Positions 9,488 through 18,140 of a stretch of DNA of 64,000 nt are shown here, one piece after another. The notes under the pieces were generated by a model that was not told the origin of the DNA, did not search any database, and saw only the letters and a program-made list of their open reading frames with translations. Source of the DNA: an uncultured Shimia sp. (GTDB taxonomy: Bacteria; Pseudomonadota; Alphaproteobacteria; Rhodobacterales; Rhodobacteraceae). The position numbers and the translations under genes were made by a program. The stretch's first letter is position 1. Each line of letters starts with the position of its first letter. The stretch is taken from positions 186,001-250,000 of the forward strand of contig NZ_CANLRL010000001.1 of the NCBI RefSeq assembly GCF_947493595.1, read 5' to 3'.

Positions 9488-9580
9488 AGGTAAGCTCCAC
9501 TCCCGTTGGGGTCACGCCCGTGATTGAGGTCCGGCCGCGTTGCTGCCGAATAATAAACGAGTGAAAAGGCGGGTCCAGCT

Positions 9581-10441
9581 ATGAATCACCAGACCGTGAA
9601 ATTGCAGCCCGGTTTGTACTTTGTCGCCACACCAATTGGCAGTGCGCGAGACATCACCTTGCGGGCGCTGGATGTGCTGGCAAGTGCCGATGTGATTGCC
9701 GCGGAAGACACGCGGTCGATGAAGAAACTCCTTGAAATACACGGTGTGCCGCTGAATGGGCGGCACGTTTTGTCGTATCACGATCATTCGGGAGAGGGCG
9801 CGCGGGGCAAGCTGTTGAGCTATCTGGAGGCTGGAAAATCGGTGGCGTATGCGTCCGAGGCGGGCACGCCATTGATTGCCGATCCGGGCTATCATTTGTC
9901 CGTTGCGGCGGCTGAAGCGGGGCATCTGGTGACCAGTGCGCCGGGGCCAAGCGCGATTATCACCGCGTTGTCGCTGGCAGGATTGCCGACGGATTCGTTT
10001 TTCTTCGCTGGTTTCCTGCCCAATGCCAAGAAAGCGCGGCAGACGGCGCTGGAGGCCGTTCGGGAAGTGCCGGGCACGCTGGTGTTTTACGAATCGCCCA
10101 AGCGGGTCGCGGCCATGGTTTCTGACGCAGCTGAGGTTTTGGGGGGTGGCCGCAAAGCGGCTGTGGCGCGGGAGTTGACCAAGAAGTTTGAGGAAGTGCT
10201 GCGCGGGTCGTTGGATGAGTTGGTGGTGGAGCTACCGGAGCGTACGATCAAAGGCGAGATTGTTGTCTTGATCGACCGGCAACGCGGAGAGGCGGCCAGC
10301 GAGGATGATATTGAGAGCGCGTTAAGAGAGGCGCTGGAGACTTTGTCGGTGCGCGATGCGTCAGATGCGATTGCCAAGGCCTATGGCATCAACCGGCGCA
10401 AAGTGTACCAATTGGCCTTGAAGCTTCAGAAAGCGAGTTAG
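9581..10441 (+). CDS. rsmI: 16S rRNA (cytidine(1402)-2'-O)-methyltransferase
   Basis: A 286-residue SAM-dependent tetrapyrrole-methylase-fold enzyme that 2'-O-methylates C1402 in the decoding centre of 16S rRNA. Family signatures are LYFVATPIGSARDITLRALDVL at the N-terminus, AAEDTRSMKKLL, EAGTPLIADPGY and SAPGPSAIITALSLAGLP. The C-terminal 50 residues form the usual helical RsmI tail. It is first in rsmI-yraN-gshB, 16 bases ahead of yraN, and divergent from the LpoA-like gene. Confidence 0.96.
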   Translation: MNHQTVKLQPGLYFVATPIGSARDITLRALDVLASADVIAAEDTRSMKKLLEIHGVPLNGRHVLSYHDHSGEGARGKLLSYLEAGKSVAYASEAGTPLIADPGYHLSVAAAEAGHLVTSAPGPSAIITALSLAGLPTDSFFFAGFLPNAKKARQTALEAVREVPGTLVFYESPKRVAAMVSDAAEVLGGGRKAAVARELTKKFEEVLRGSLDELVVELPERTIKGEIVVLIDRQRGEAASEDDIESALREALETLSVRDASDAIAKAYGINRRKVYQLALKLQKAS

Positions 10442-10457
10442 CCCACAGAGGTTTGGT

Positions 10458-10829
10458 ATGAGTGACACGCGCAGGGAAGATACCGGGCGCAGTAATTATT
10501 TGGCGGGGCAGGCCGCCGAGGATGTGGTCCTACGCCACTATGAGGCACGGGGGCTGACGCTGGCCAAAACGCGTTGGCGGGGCAAAGCGGGTGAGGTGGA
10601 CCTGATCCTGAGAGATGGTGAAGAGCTGGTGTTTGTCGAAGTCAAACACAGCCGTAGTTTTGATGGCGCTGCTGCACGGTTGTTGCCGAAACAGGTGCAG
10701 CGGTTGATGAAGGCTGCGGAGGAGTTTGCCGGTGGGGAACCCAAAGGGCTTTTAACCGAGATGCGGTTTGATGTGGCTCTGGTGAATGGCCAGGGCGAAG
10801 TTCACATCCTTGAGAATGCGCTCTGGTAA
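10458..10829 (+). CDS. yraN: YraN family (UPF0102) putative endonuclease-fold protein
   Basis: A 123-residue protein with the nuclease-like core of the UPF0102 family: GQAAEDVVLRHYEARGLT, then the KAGEVDLILRDGEELVFVEVKH segment that supplies the Asp/Glu-x-Lys residues of a Holliday-junction-resolvase-type fold. Biochemical function is not established for the family. It conventionally follows rsmI, as here, and precedes gshB by 71 bases. Confidence 0.92.
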   Translation: MSDTRREDTGRSNYLAGQAAEDVVLRHYEARGLTLAKTRWRGKAGEVDLILRDGEELVFVEVKHSRSFDGAAARLLPKQVQRLMKAAEEFAGGEPKGLLTEMRFDVALVNGQGEVHILENALW

Positions 10830-10900
10830 GATCATGCGCCCCATTGCAAGCGGGGGTGGCATGGGCCATGTAAGTGTGGACTTATTATCAGGGTGCGCAC

Positions 10901-11836
10901 ATGAAAATCGCCTTTCAAATGGATCCGATCACCTCGGTCGACATCAATGCAGACAGCTCTTTTCGCATCGCCGAAGAGGCGCAGGCGCGGGGGCATGAGC
11001 TGTTTTTCTACTCACCTGATCATCTGGCCTACGAAGAAGGCGAGATCACTGCGCGGGGCCATTCCATGGTGGTGCGCCGTGAGCAGGGCAATCATGTAGA
11101 CCTGGGACCGTTTGAACGGGTGAACCTGAAGGATTTTGACGTGGCTTGGCTGCGTCAGGACCCGCCGTTTGACATGCACTACATCACCAGCACGCATCTG
11201 TTGGACCGCTTGGCGCCGGACACGTTGGTGGTGAATGATCCGTTCTGGGTGCGCAACTACCCTGAGAAGCTGTTGGTGCTGGATTTCCCAGACCTGACAC
11301 CACCAACCACAATTGCCCGCGATCTGGAAACCATCAAGGAATTCAAAGCCAAGCACGGCGATGTGATTTTGAAACCGCTCTACGGCAATGGCGGTGCGGG
11401 TGTGTTCCGCCTGGATGCCAATGACCGCAACCTGACCTCGCTGCATGAGCTCTTCACCGGCTTCAGCCGCGAGCCGCTGATTGTGCAGAAATTCCTGCCG
11501 GATGTGAGCAATGGCGATAAACGGGTGATCCTGGTGAATGGTGAGCCGGTTGGCGCCATCAACCGCGTGCCTGCGGCTGGGGAGACGCGGTCCAACATGC
11601 ATGTGGGCGGGCGTCCGGAAAAGGTTGGGTTGACCGAACGGGATCTGGAAATCTGTGCCGCGATTGGGCCGTTGCTGCGCGAAAAGGGGCAGGTTTTTGT
11701 TGGGATCGACGTGATTGGCGATTACCTGACCGAGATCAACGTGACCTCACCAACCGGCATTCAGGAACTGGAGCGGTTTGACGGGGTGAACATCGCCGAG
11801 AAGATCTGGGAAGCGATTGAAGGCAAGCTGTCCTAA
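10901..11836 (+). CDS. gshB: Glutathione synthetase
   Basis: A 311-residue ATP-grasp enzyme that joins gamma-glutamylcysteine and glycine to make glutathione. Family features are MKIAFQMDPI at the start, the KPLYGNGGAGVFR ATP-grasp loop near residue 155, and YLTEINVTSPTG near residue 280, which supplies the Mg ligands. The track start (10874) adds nine residues not shared by the family, and MKIAFQ at 10901 is the standard GshB N-terminus. It is third in the rsmI-yraN-gshB run, and its stop overlaps the convergent comM stop by four bases. Confidence 0.96.
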   Translation: MKIAFQMDPITSVDINADSSFRIAEEAQARGHELFFYSPDHLAYEEGEITARGHSMVVRREQGNHVDLGPFERVNLKDFDVAWLRQDPPFDMHYITSTHLLDRLAPDTLVVNDPFWVRNYPEKLLVLDFPDLTPPTTIARDLETIKEFKAKHGDVILKPLYGNGGAGVFRLDANDRNLTSLHELFTGFSREPLIVQKFLPDVSNGDKRVILVNGEPVGAINRVPAAGETRSNMHVGGRPEKVGLTERDLEICAAIGPLLREKGQVFVGIDVIGDYLTEINVTSPTGIQELERFDGVNIAEKIWEAIEGKLS

Positions 11837-13347
11837 ACCTCTTGTGAGGTGGACAGGCGGAAGCTGATGGCTTCTGCCAGATGGGGGCGGCGGATTTGCT
11901 CGGCGCCCTCTAGGTCCGCGATGGTGCGGGCCACGCGCAAGACGCGGTGATAGCCACGCGCAGTGAGGCCAAAGCGTTCTGCCACTTGGGACAGCAATGC
12001 GCGGCCTTCGGCGTCTGGTGTGGCGATCTCTTCCAAAGCTTGACCGTGGGCATCGGCGTTCACGCGGATTCCGTCGTGGTCCTCGAAGCGGTGCGTTTGG
12101 AGGGCGCGGGCGGCGGCGACGCGCTGGGCGACCTGCTCGGATGTGTCGCCATCGTTAGGTAAATCCAAGTCACGGAAAGCAACCGGCGGGACTTCTATGC
12201 GCAAATCAAGGCGATCCATAAGCGGGCCGGAGAGGCGACCAAGGTAGTCTTGACCACAGTCAGGCACGCGGGCGCAGGCTTGGGAGGCATCATACATGTG
12301 GCCACAGCGGCAGGGGTTGGCGGCGGCGATCAGCATAAATTTGCAGGGATAGGTGACGTGCGCATTGGCGCGGGCGATCATGACCTGACCGGTTTCAATC
12401 GGTTGGCGCAGAGTTTCGAGCACGGGGCGAGAGAACTCTGGCATTTCATCCATGAACAGCACGCCATTGTGGGCGAGGGAGATTTCGCCGGGCTGCGCAC
12501 GTCGACCACCGCCTACGATGGCTGCCATGGACGCAGAGTGATGTGGTTCGCGAAACGGGCGGGCGCGGGAGATGCCACCCTGATCCAAGATGCCCGCCAC
12601 CGAATGGATCATCGAGGTTTCCAGCGCTTCGGCAGGGCTCATTGGGGGGAGGATGGTGGGCAGGCGGGCGGCCAGCATGGATTTTCCGGACCCCGGCGAG
12701 CCGACCATAAACAAATGATGGCGTCCGGCGGCGGCGATCTCCAAGGCCCGTTTGGCGCGTTCCTGGCCTTTCACGTCGCGCAGGTCGAGGGAGCTGCTTT
12801 CGCCCTGAACTTCGCCGGGTTGCGATGGGGCGAGCGGCGACTGGCCGGTGTAGTGGCGGACCACATCCGCCAAAGAAGCCGCGCCAATCACCTGGGTGGC
12901 GGCAACCCAAGCGGCTTCGGGGCTGCTGGCCGCGGGGCAGAGCAACATGCGGTCGTCTTCGGCGGCACTCATGGCGGCAGGTAAAGCCCCGGTGACGCCG
13001 ACAAGCGAGCCATCAAGGGAAAGTTCGCCAAGGCTCACGGTGCTTTCCGAGGCATCTTCAGGGATGATGCCGAGCGCGGCCAGCAGGGCGACGGCGATGG
13101 GGAGGTCAAAGTGGCTGCCTTCTTTCGGCAAGTCGGCCGGGGACAGATTGATGGTGATGCGTTTGGAGGGCAGGGCGATGGCCATGGAAGCGAGTGCGGC
13201 GCGGATACGGTCGCGGGCCTCGGAGACGGCTTTGTCAGGCAGGCCGACAATGGCAAAGGCGGGGAGGCCGGGCGCCAATGCGCATTGAACCTCAACCTGA
13301 TGCGCCTCAACGCCTTCAAACGCCACGGTGTAGGCCCGTGCAACCAT
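11833..13347 (-). CDS. comM: YifB/ComM family Mg-chelatase-like AAA+ ATPase
   Basis: A 504-residue protein with an N-terminal Lon-protease-like domain (GLPAFAIVGLPDKAVSEARDR). The central Mg-chelatase AAA+ module has Walker A (GSPGSGKSML, near residue 215) and Walker B (FMDEMPEF), and the sequence ends with a C-terminal MgCh helical domain. ComM is a hexameric helicase that promotes branch migration during natural transformation in Vibrio. Its role in non-competent bacteria is uncertain. A GTG at 13371 is in frame, but the ATG at 13347 (MVARAYTVAF) matches the family N-terminus and follows a G-rich SD. Confidence 0.93.
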   Translation of the reverse strand: MVARAYTVAFEGVEAHQVEVQCALAPGLPAFAIVGLPDKAVSEARDRIRAALASMAIALPSKRITINLSPADLPKEGSHFDLPIAVALLAALGIIPEDASESTVSLGELSLDGSLVGVTGALPAAMSAAEDDRMLLCPAASSPEAAWVAATQVIGAASLADVVRHYTGQSPLAPSQPGEVQGESSSLDLRDVKGQERAKRALEIAAAGRHHLFMVGSPGSGKSMLAARLPTILPPMSPAEALETSMIHSVAGILDQGGISRARPFREPHHSASMAAIVGGGRRAQPGEISLAHNGVLFMDEMPEFSRPVLETLRQPIETGQVMIARANAHVTYPCKFMLIAAANPCRCGHMYDASQACARVPDCGQDYLGRLSGPLMDRLDLRIEVPPVAFRDLDLPNDGDTSEQVAQRVAAARALQTHRFEDHDGIRVNADAHGQALEEIATPDAEGRALLSQVAERFGLTARGYHRVLRVARTIADLEGAEQIRRPHLAEAISFRLSTSQEV

Positions 13348-13425
13348 GGCAAAACCCCCGCCACAAAACACTTAACAATTGTTAACAATTGGTAGCGGGG
13401 GATGGTTAGCGAAAGGTTAATTCGC

Positions 13426-14292
13426 CTATTGTAGGGCCATAAAGGCGGGCCAGGCCTCAGGATCCGCCACGGTTTTATCGCGGCAGAAAGCGTTGCACAT
13501 GCCAAAGGTGCGTCCGTTGAGCTCCATCAGATGTGTGGAAGGTTTGCCGGAGTAGGGGCAGTTGGCGTTCTCAGGTGTACCTTCGTCCACGGCTTTGGCT
13601 GCAAGCGGTACGGGGCCAGGCCAGGTGCGTGTTGGGTAGTCTTTGGCGTACCAAGGCAGAGTTTCGCCGCGCACAAGCCCCATGGCCCGCCAGCGACGGA
13701 ATGCCGGGTCAGATAGGGTGGTGTCTACATAGGCCTGCGCAACGGTTCCTACGGGCAAATTGTAGCCGGCAATGCGTCCGGCTACCGGTGCAAAGAAAGC
13801 ATCCGCGATGCTGTAAGATCCGCACAGCCAGGGACCATCAGTGCCATAGGTGGCGCGGGCGTGTTCCCAAATGGTTTCAAGGCGTTGCAGGTCTTTGAAC
13901 AGATCGTCGGAGGGGGACGAGTCCGCGTAGGCTTGGCGCAGGTTCATTGGGCAGTCGTTGCGCAGGGTGAAGAAGCCGGCGTGCATTTCTGCCGCCAGGT
14001 TACGGGCAGTGGCACGGGCGCCGGGATCGGTTGGCCACAACCCGGCGTCCGGATGACGGGTTGCGAGCTCTTCCGCAATGGCGAGACTGTCGGAGACAAT
14101 CGCGCCCTCTGGTGTCACCATGGTGGGCACAGTGCGCGCTGGCGCGATTTTTTGCAATTGCTCAGCCACGGATTGGTCGGAGAAGTCGACCAATGTGAGA
14201 TTGCGGCTGATGCCGAATTTTTCAAACAGAAGCCAGCCGCGCAGCGACCAGGAGGAATAGGCGTAGTCGCCAAGATACAAATCATAGGTCAT
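13426..14292 (-). CDS. Glutathione S-transferase with C-terminal YHS-like zinc-finger tail
   Basis: A 288-residue protein. Residues 1-80 form the thioredoxin-like GST domain (YSSWSLRGWLLFEKFGI, then the glutathione-binding TVPTMV and SDSLAIAEEL). Residues 90-215 form the helical GST C-domain with the DGPWLCGSYSIADAFFAPV helix cap. The extra 48-residue tail contains CPYSGKP, FGMCNAFCRDK and ADPEAWPAF. That is the Cys, CxxxC and terminal aromatic pattern of YHS/TRASH metal-binding modules, with Cys245, Cys266 and Cys270. The substrate is unknown. It is monocistronic between comM and the cobalamin pair. Confidence 0.85.
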   Translation of the reverse strand: MTYDLYLGDYAYSSWSLRGWLLFEKFGISRNLTLVDFSDQSVAEQLQKIAPARTVPTMVTPEGAIVSDSLAIAEELATRHPDAGLWPTDPGARATARNLAAEMHAGFFTLRNDCPMNLRQAYADSSPSDDLFKDLQRLETIWEHARATYGTDGPWLCGSYSIADAFFAPVAGRIAGYNLPVGTVAQAYVDTTLSDPAFRRWRAMGLVRGETLPWYAKDYPTRTWPGPVPLAAKAVDEGTPENANCPYSGKPSTHLMELNGRTFGMCNAFCRDKTVADPEAWPAFMALQ

Positions 14293-14350
14293 GCTGAGAA
14301 ACTAGCATGGAAATTTGCATCACATAATTAAAACATTTTGACGATTTCCA

Positions 14351-14929
14351 TCACGGAATGTGATTAATCAGGTCTGTGATCCAGCCGTCTTCGGTAATTT
14401 TGATTGAGGTGACCGAAAGGTTGTCGATGCGGTGCGCAAAGGCCTCGTCTGCGGTTAGCTGCTCAGCACGTTGGATCTGTGTCAGGATCACGCCAAAGTG
14501 CACAACAACGATCAGTTTGGCACCTTGATGCGCGGTGATCAAGCGATCAATGGCGCTATCCACACGGGTGGTGACCTCATTCCAGCTTTCGCCATTGGGG
14601 GGGCGGACATCGCCGGGGGTTTCCCAATAGGCGCGGATGCGGTCTGGGTCGTTGGCCTCGATTTCTGCAAAAGACTTGAGTTCCCAGTCACCAAAGTGGA
14701 TTTCCCGTAAGGTTGGATCGTGGGGCAACCGGTGCCGGTCCCGCTGGATGGCATCCGCAGTGGCGACGCAGCGTTGCAGGTCGGAGCTTATGACAATGCC
14801 GTCAGAGGGCAGGTGGTCCGCAAGGCGGGCGACTTGGGCGGTGTTGGAGAGATCGGCGGGTAAATCAGACCAGCCCACCATGGTTTTGGCGTGGGTGGGG
14901 CCGTGGCGGACCAAATGCAGTTCTGTCAT
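14351..14929 (-). CDS. Histidine phosphatase family protein, possible alpha-ribazole phosphatase
   Basis: A 192-residue phosphoglycerate-mutase-like phosphatase. The nucleophile motif LHLVRHGPTHA is at the N-terminus, ISSDLQRCVATA carries the second Arg, LREIHFGDWE the acid/base Glu, and VVVHFGVI the second His. Its start overlaps the cobP stop by four bases, so it is translationally coupled to a cobalamin nucleotide-loop gene. That makes CobC-type alpha-ribazole-5'-phosphate phosphatase the best inference, but a general phosphatase is possible. Confidence 0.85.
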   Translation of the reverse strand: MTELHLVRHGPTHAKTMVGWSDLPADLSNTAQVARLADHLPSDGIVISSDLQRCVATADAIQRDRHRLPHDPTLREIHFGDWELKSFAEIEANDPDRIRAYWETPGDVRPPNGESWNEVTTRVDSAIDRLITAHQGAKLIVVVHFGVILTQIQRAEQLTADEAFAHRIDNLSVTSIKITEDGWITDLINHIP

Positions 14930-15447
14930 GGCAGCTCTCCTTTGAGCACCATCGGCAATCCGGCCACGACAAGCACAGCCAAATCCGCTTGTTTGGCAAT
15001 CGCTTGGTTGAGCGCGCCTTGGGCGTCGCGGAACCGGCGGGCAAGAGCGTTTTCCGGCACGACATCCAAGCCAACTTCGTTGGAGACAACCACCACACGC
15101 GCCGGGCAGGCGTTCAATGCGTCAAGCAGTTTGACTTGTTCCGTCGCGAGGTCGCTCTCCGCAAGCATGTGATTGGACAGCCACATTGTGGCGCAGTCCA
15201 AAAGGACAATCGCGTCTGCAGGCAGATTTGCTAGCGCATCAGATGTGGTGAGTGGTGCTTCGATGGTTTTCCAATCGGGGCCGCGCTGCGCCAGATGTCT
15301 CTGCACCTTCTGGCGCATTTCGTCGTCAAAGGCCTGCGCAGTTGCAATGTATATGCGCGGGTGTGACTCTGCCATGACCAGGGCTTCAGCAAACGCTGAC
15401 TTGCCGGAACTGGCACCACCTAAAATCAGGCTCAGTTTGGGGAGCAT
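14926..15447 (-). CDS. cobP: Bifunctional adenosylcobinamide kinase/adenosylcobinamide-phosphate guanylyltransferase
   Basis: A 173-residue enzyme (CobP/CobU) that phosphorylates adenosylcobinamide and then makes GDP-cobinamide for nucleotide-loop assembly of vitamin B12. The P-loop is GGASSGKSAFAEAL at the N-terminus. IYIATAQAFDDEM, LLDCATMWLSN and VVSNEVGLDVVPENALARRFRD are the family blocks, the last carrying the guanylyl-acceptor region. The ORF track extends to 15918, but the first 157 codons are antisense to chaN and non-homologous. ATG at 15447 with upstream AAAGGATG is the start. Confidence 0.95.
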   Translation of the reverse strand: MLPKLSLILGGASSGKSAFAEALVMAESHPRIYIATAQAFDDEMRQKVQRHLAQRGPDWKTIEAPLTTSDALANLPADAIVLLDCATMWLSNHMLAESDLATEQVKLLDALNACPARVVVVSNEVGLDVVPENALARRFRDAQGALNQAIAKQADLAVLVVAGLPMVLKGELP

Positions 15448-15569
15448 GGGGTCATCCTTTGCACATTGACAGGCACCCTGCGTCATTCGTTTTTGATGGG
15501 CAAGCTGGAAAGCGGCATGCGACACGACGTGGGCTTGCATCTGGCCGTGGTGCGCGGTCTTGTGGTGCC
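15448..15569 (-). other. Possible structured leader of cobP (divergent cobP/chaN intergenic region)
   Basis: Reading the minus strand toward cobP, this 122-bp stretch contains a long-range helix in which GATGCAAGC can pair with GCTTGC-CC-ATC around a GC-rich internal segment. A later GGGT/ACCC pairing encloses the cobP ribosome-binding site. Cobalamin genes are often under AdoCbl riboswitches, but I could not recognise the canonical B12 box here, so no riboswitch is called. Confidence 0.25.
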
Positions 15570-16361
15570 ATGAAAATGATGTTTGCCCCTCTGATCGCTG
15601 CCCTGTTTGCGGGTTCTGTTGCCGCACAAACGGTGTCCTACGATGTGTTCCACGACGCGGATGTGGTTTTTCTTGGGGAAATCCATGACAATCCGATCCA
15701 TCATGATAATCAGACCCAAGCTTTGCTGGCGATTGCGCCAAAGGCGGTTGTGTTTGAGATGTTGGTGCCGGAACAGGCGGCGCAGGTGACACAAGAATTG
15801 CTGGATGATCAACTCGCACTGGACGCGGCGCTGGGCTGGGCGGAGAGCGGATGGCCAGATTTTGCGATGTACTCTCCGATATTTGCCGTGCTTGGGGATG
15901 CCAAAGTTTTTGGGGCACAGGTGCCGCGAGAGGCCGCCGGGATTGCGTTTAAGGGTGGCGACATGAGTGGCGTTCTTGACGGGGCGGGAGCGGATTTTGG
16001 CCTGACTTTGCCGTTGCCGAAAGCGCAACAGGAAGAACGCGAGGCGCTGCAACTGGCGGCGCATTGTGATGCGTTGCCAGATGAAATGTTGCCAGGCATG
16101 GTTATGGCGCAGCGGTTGCGCGATGCGCGGTTGGCGCAAGCGGTGACCGAAGCTTTGGCGGAAACTGGTGGGCCGGTGGCGGTGATCACAGGTAATGGCC
16201 ACGCGCGCACGGATTGGGGCGCCCCGGTGCTGTTGCCTAAAGAGGTGTCTTCGATGTCTTTGGGTCAGTTTGAGAGTGAACCCGAGGGGGCGCAGCCTTA
16301 TGATCTCTGGATTGTGACTGAAGCGGCCGAGCGGGACGACCCGTGTGAAGCCTTCAAATAA
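15570..16361 (+). CDS. ChaN family haem-binding-type periplasmic protein
   Basis: A 263-residue exported protein with the ChaN/PF04187 fold. A Sec signal peptide (MKMMFAPLIAALFAGSVAAQ) is followed by DADVVFLGEIHDNPIHHDNQ, the defining Glu-His-Asp segment. PKAVVFEML and the C-terminal VITGNGHARTDWGAP block complete the family pattern. Campylobacter ChaN is an outer-membrane lipoprotein that binds haem. This homologue lacks a lipobox, so it is probably soluble in the periplasm. The in-frame upstream ATG at 15459 would bury the signal peptide and is rejected. Confidence 0.88.
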   Translation: MKMMFAPLIAALFAGSVAAQTVSYDVFHDADVVFLGEIHDNPIHHDNQTQALLAIAPKAVVFEMLVPEQAAQVTQELLDDQLALDAALGWAESGWPDFAMYSPIFAVLGDAKVFGAQVPREAAGIAFKGGDMSGVLDGAGADFGLTLPLPKAQQEEREALQLAAHCDALPDEMLPGMVMAQRLRDARLAQAVTEALAETGGPVAVITGNGHARTDWGAPVLLPKEVSSMSLGQFESEPEGAQPYDLWIVTEAAERDDPCEAFK

Positions 16362-16427
16362 GCATGCTTGCTCCTTTGGCTCATGCGGCCTAGATTTGGG
16401 CACCCTAGCGCGAAAGAGCTCTGCTAA

Positions 16428-17624
16428 ATGCTGACAGACAAACGAATTCTCCTGATTATTGCCGGCGGAATCGCGGCCTATAAGTCGCTTGAGCTGATCC
16501 GGAGGTTACGCGAGCGCGGCGCTTGGGTGACGCCAGTGTTGACCCGTGCGGCGGAAGAATTTGTCACGCCTCTGTCAGTGTCGTCACTCGCGGGAGAGAA
16601 AGCCTATCGCGATCTGTTTGATCTGACCGATGAGGCCGATATGGGCCACATACAATTGTCACGCTCTGCGGATTTGATTGTGGTTGCGCCGGGGACGGCA
16701 GATTTGATGGCGAAGATGGCCAATGGTCTGGCCAATGACATGGCGTCGACGCTGTTGTTGGCGACGGATACGCCCGTGTTGGTGGCACCTGCGATGAATG
16801 TACGCATGTGGGATCATCCGGCAACGCAGCGCAATCTGGCGCAGTTGAAGGCAGACGGTTTGACGTTTGTTGGCCCCAACGAAGGGGATATGGCCTGTGG
16901 TGAGTTTGGCCCGGGGCGGATGTCTGAGCCGATGGAAATTGTGCAAGCAATTCAAGGCGCTCTGTCAGAAGGCCCGTTGCAAGGGAAGCGGGTGTTGGTG
17001 ACCTCGGGGCCGACACATGAGCCAATTGACCCGGTGCGTTACATTGCAAATCGCTCGTCCGGGGCACAGGGCACTGAGATTGCCAATGCGCTGGTGAAAC
17101 TCGGCGCGGAGGTGGTGTTTGTCACGGGACCAGCAGGTGCGGCGCGGCCGGATGGTGTGCATTTGGTCGAGGTACAGACGGCGGCGGAAATGATGGACTC
17201 GGTGCGGGGATGTTTGCCGGCGGACGCGGCGATTTTCTGTGCGGCGGTGGCTGACTGGCGGGTGGCAAGTGCCTCTGACAGCAAGATAAAAAAGACCAAA
17301 GGCGGCTTGCCGACTCTGGAGTTTGCCGAGAACCCCGACATTTTGGCCACCGTGAGCCAGATGGGCGACGGGCGCCCTGGCTTGGTGGTTGGCTTTGCCG
17401 CGGAAACCGATGATGTGATTGACAACGCCACAGCAAAGCGATTGCGCAAAGGCTGTGATTGGATTGTTGCCAATGACGTGAGCCCGGCGACCGGGATTAT
17501 GGGCGGCAGCGAAAATGCGGTGACTCTGATTTCGGACGCTGGATCAGAGGCTTGGCCGCGCATGGGCAAGGCTGACGTTGCAGAGAAACTGGCGGCACGT
17601 GTTGCGGAGATGCTGATAAAGTGA
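16428..17624 (+). CDS. coaBC: Bifunctional phosphopantothenoylcysteine decarboxylase/phosphopantothenate-cysteine ligase
   Basis: A 398-residue coenzyme A biosynthesis enzyme. The flavin-dependent decarboxylase half (1-180) shows IAGGIAAYKSLELIRRLRERG, the VAPAMNVRMWDHPA motif and the substrate-loop Cys in DMACGEFGPGRM. The ligase half (190-398) opens with LVTSGPTHEPIDPVRYIANR and contains the dimer-interface and CTP-binding segments. It heads a probable coaBC-dut-moeB operon, with 48 bases to dut. Confidence 0.97.
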   Translation: MLTDKRILLIIAGGIAAYKSLELIRRLRERGAWVTPVLTRAAEEFVTPLSVSSLAGEKAYRDLFDLTDEADMGHIQLSRSADLIVVAPGTADLMAKMANGLANDMASTLLLATDTPVLVAPAMNVRMWDHPATQRNLAQLKADGLTFVGPNEGDMACGEFGPGRMSEPMEIVQAIQGALSEGPLQGKRVLVTSGPTHEPIDPVRYIANRSSGAQGTEIANALVKLGAEVVFVTGPAGAARPDGVHLVEVQTAAEMMDSVRGCLPADAAIFCAAVADWRVASASDSKIKKTKGGLPTLEFAENPDILATVSQMGDGRPGLVVGFAAETDDVIDNATAKRLRKGCDWIVANDVSPATGIMGGSENAVTLISDAGSEAWPRMGKADVAEKLAARVAEMLIK

Positions 17625-17632
17625 CGCGCTAG

Positions 17633-17661
17633 GGCGCGGCCTCCGGCGGGGATATTTGGGG
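17633..17661 (+). repeat. Short GGGGATATTT intergenic element (copy C)
   Basis: The coaBC-dut gap carries CCTCCGGC followed by GGGGATATTTGGGG. This matches the 3' part of the fuller hairpin elements at 22695 and 30601, though only a short stem can form here. Confidence 0.5.
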
Positions 17662-17672
17662 ACAGTGAAGAC

Positions 17673-18140
17673 ATGGCAGCGGTTCCAATTAGGCTAAAAT
17701 GGATGCACGATGCGGATCGGTCAGTGGCTTTGCCGTCGTATGAAACACCTGGCGCGGCAGGGGCGGATGTGCGGGCAAATTTCCCAGCAGATCAACGGGA
17801 TGGCGTGACTTTGGCACCCGGCACACGGGTGTTGGTGCCGACTGGCTTGTCGCTGGAAATCCCAAAGGGGTATGAGGTGCAGATGCGACCGCGGTCTGGG
17901 TTGGCTTTGAAACACGGTCTGACGTTGCCCAACAGCCCCGGCACCATTGACAGTGACTATCGTGGGCCGCTTGGGGTGATTGTCCTAAACGCAGGTCAGG
18001 AGGCCTTTGAAATCAGCCACGGTATGCGCATTGCGCAGATGGTTGTGGCACCGGTCGTGATGGCAGAGTTTCAATTGGATCAAGAGCTTAGTGAGACCAG
18101 CCGTGGGTCCGGCGGGTTTGGCTCGACGGGAGTGCTTTGA
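17673..18140 (+). CDS. dut: dUTP diphosphatase
   Basis: A 155-residue trimeric dUTPase that hydrolyses dUTP to dUMP and keeps uracil out of DNA. The five family motifs are present: [11 protein letters not shown] (I), [14 protein letters not shown] (II), [14 protein letters not shown] (III), [10 protein letters not shown] (IV), and the C-terminal glycine-rich arm [11 protein letters not shown] (V). Its stop overlaps the start of the moeB-like gene (TGATG), implying translational coupling. Confidence 0.97.
   Translation: MAAVPIRLKWMHDADRSVALPSYETPGAAGADVRANFPADQRDGVTLAPGTRVLVPTGLSLEIPKGYEVQMRPRSGLALKHGLTLPNSPGTIDSDYRGPLGVIVLNAGQEAFEISHGMRIAQMVVAPVVMAEFQLDQELSETSRGSGGFGSTGVL

Noticed and set aside
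15448-15569. Canonical cobalamin riboswitch upstream of cobP
   Set aside because: No recognisable B12 box or the standard core blocks; only generic pairing is visible, so it is listed only as a possible structured leader.
15448-15918. N-terminal extension of cobP in the ORF track
   Set aside because: The added codons are antisense to chaN and the P-loop normally lies at the very N-terminus.
15483-16403. 306-residue minus-strand ORF opposite chaN
   Set aside because: His/Arg-rich antisense frame; chaN has a signal peptide and full family motifs on the plus strand.
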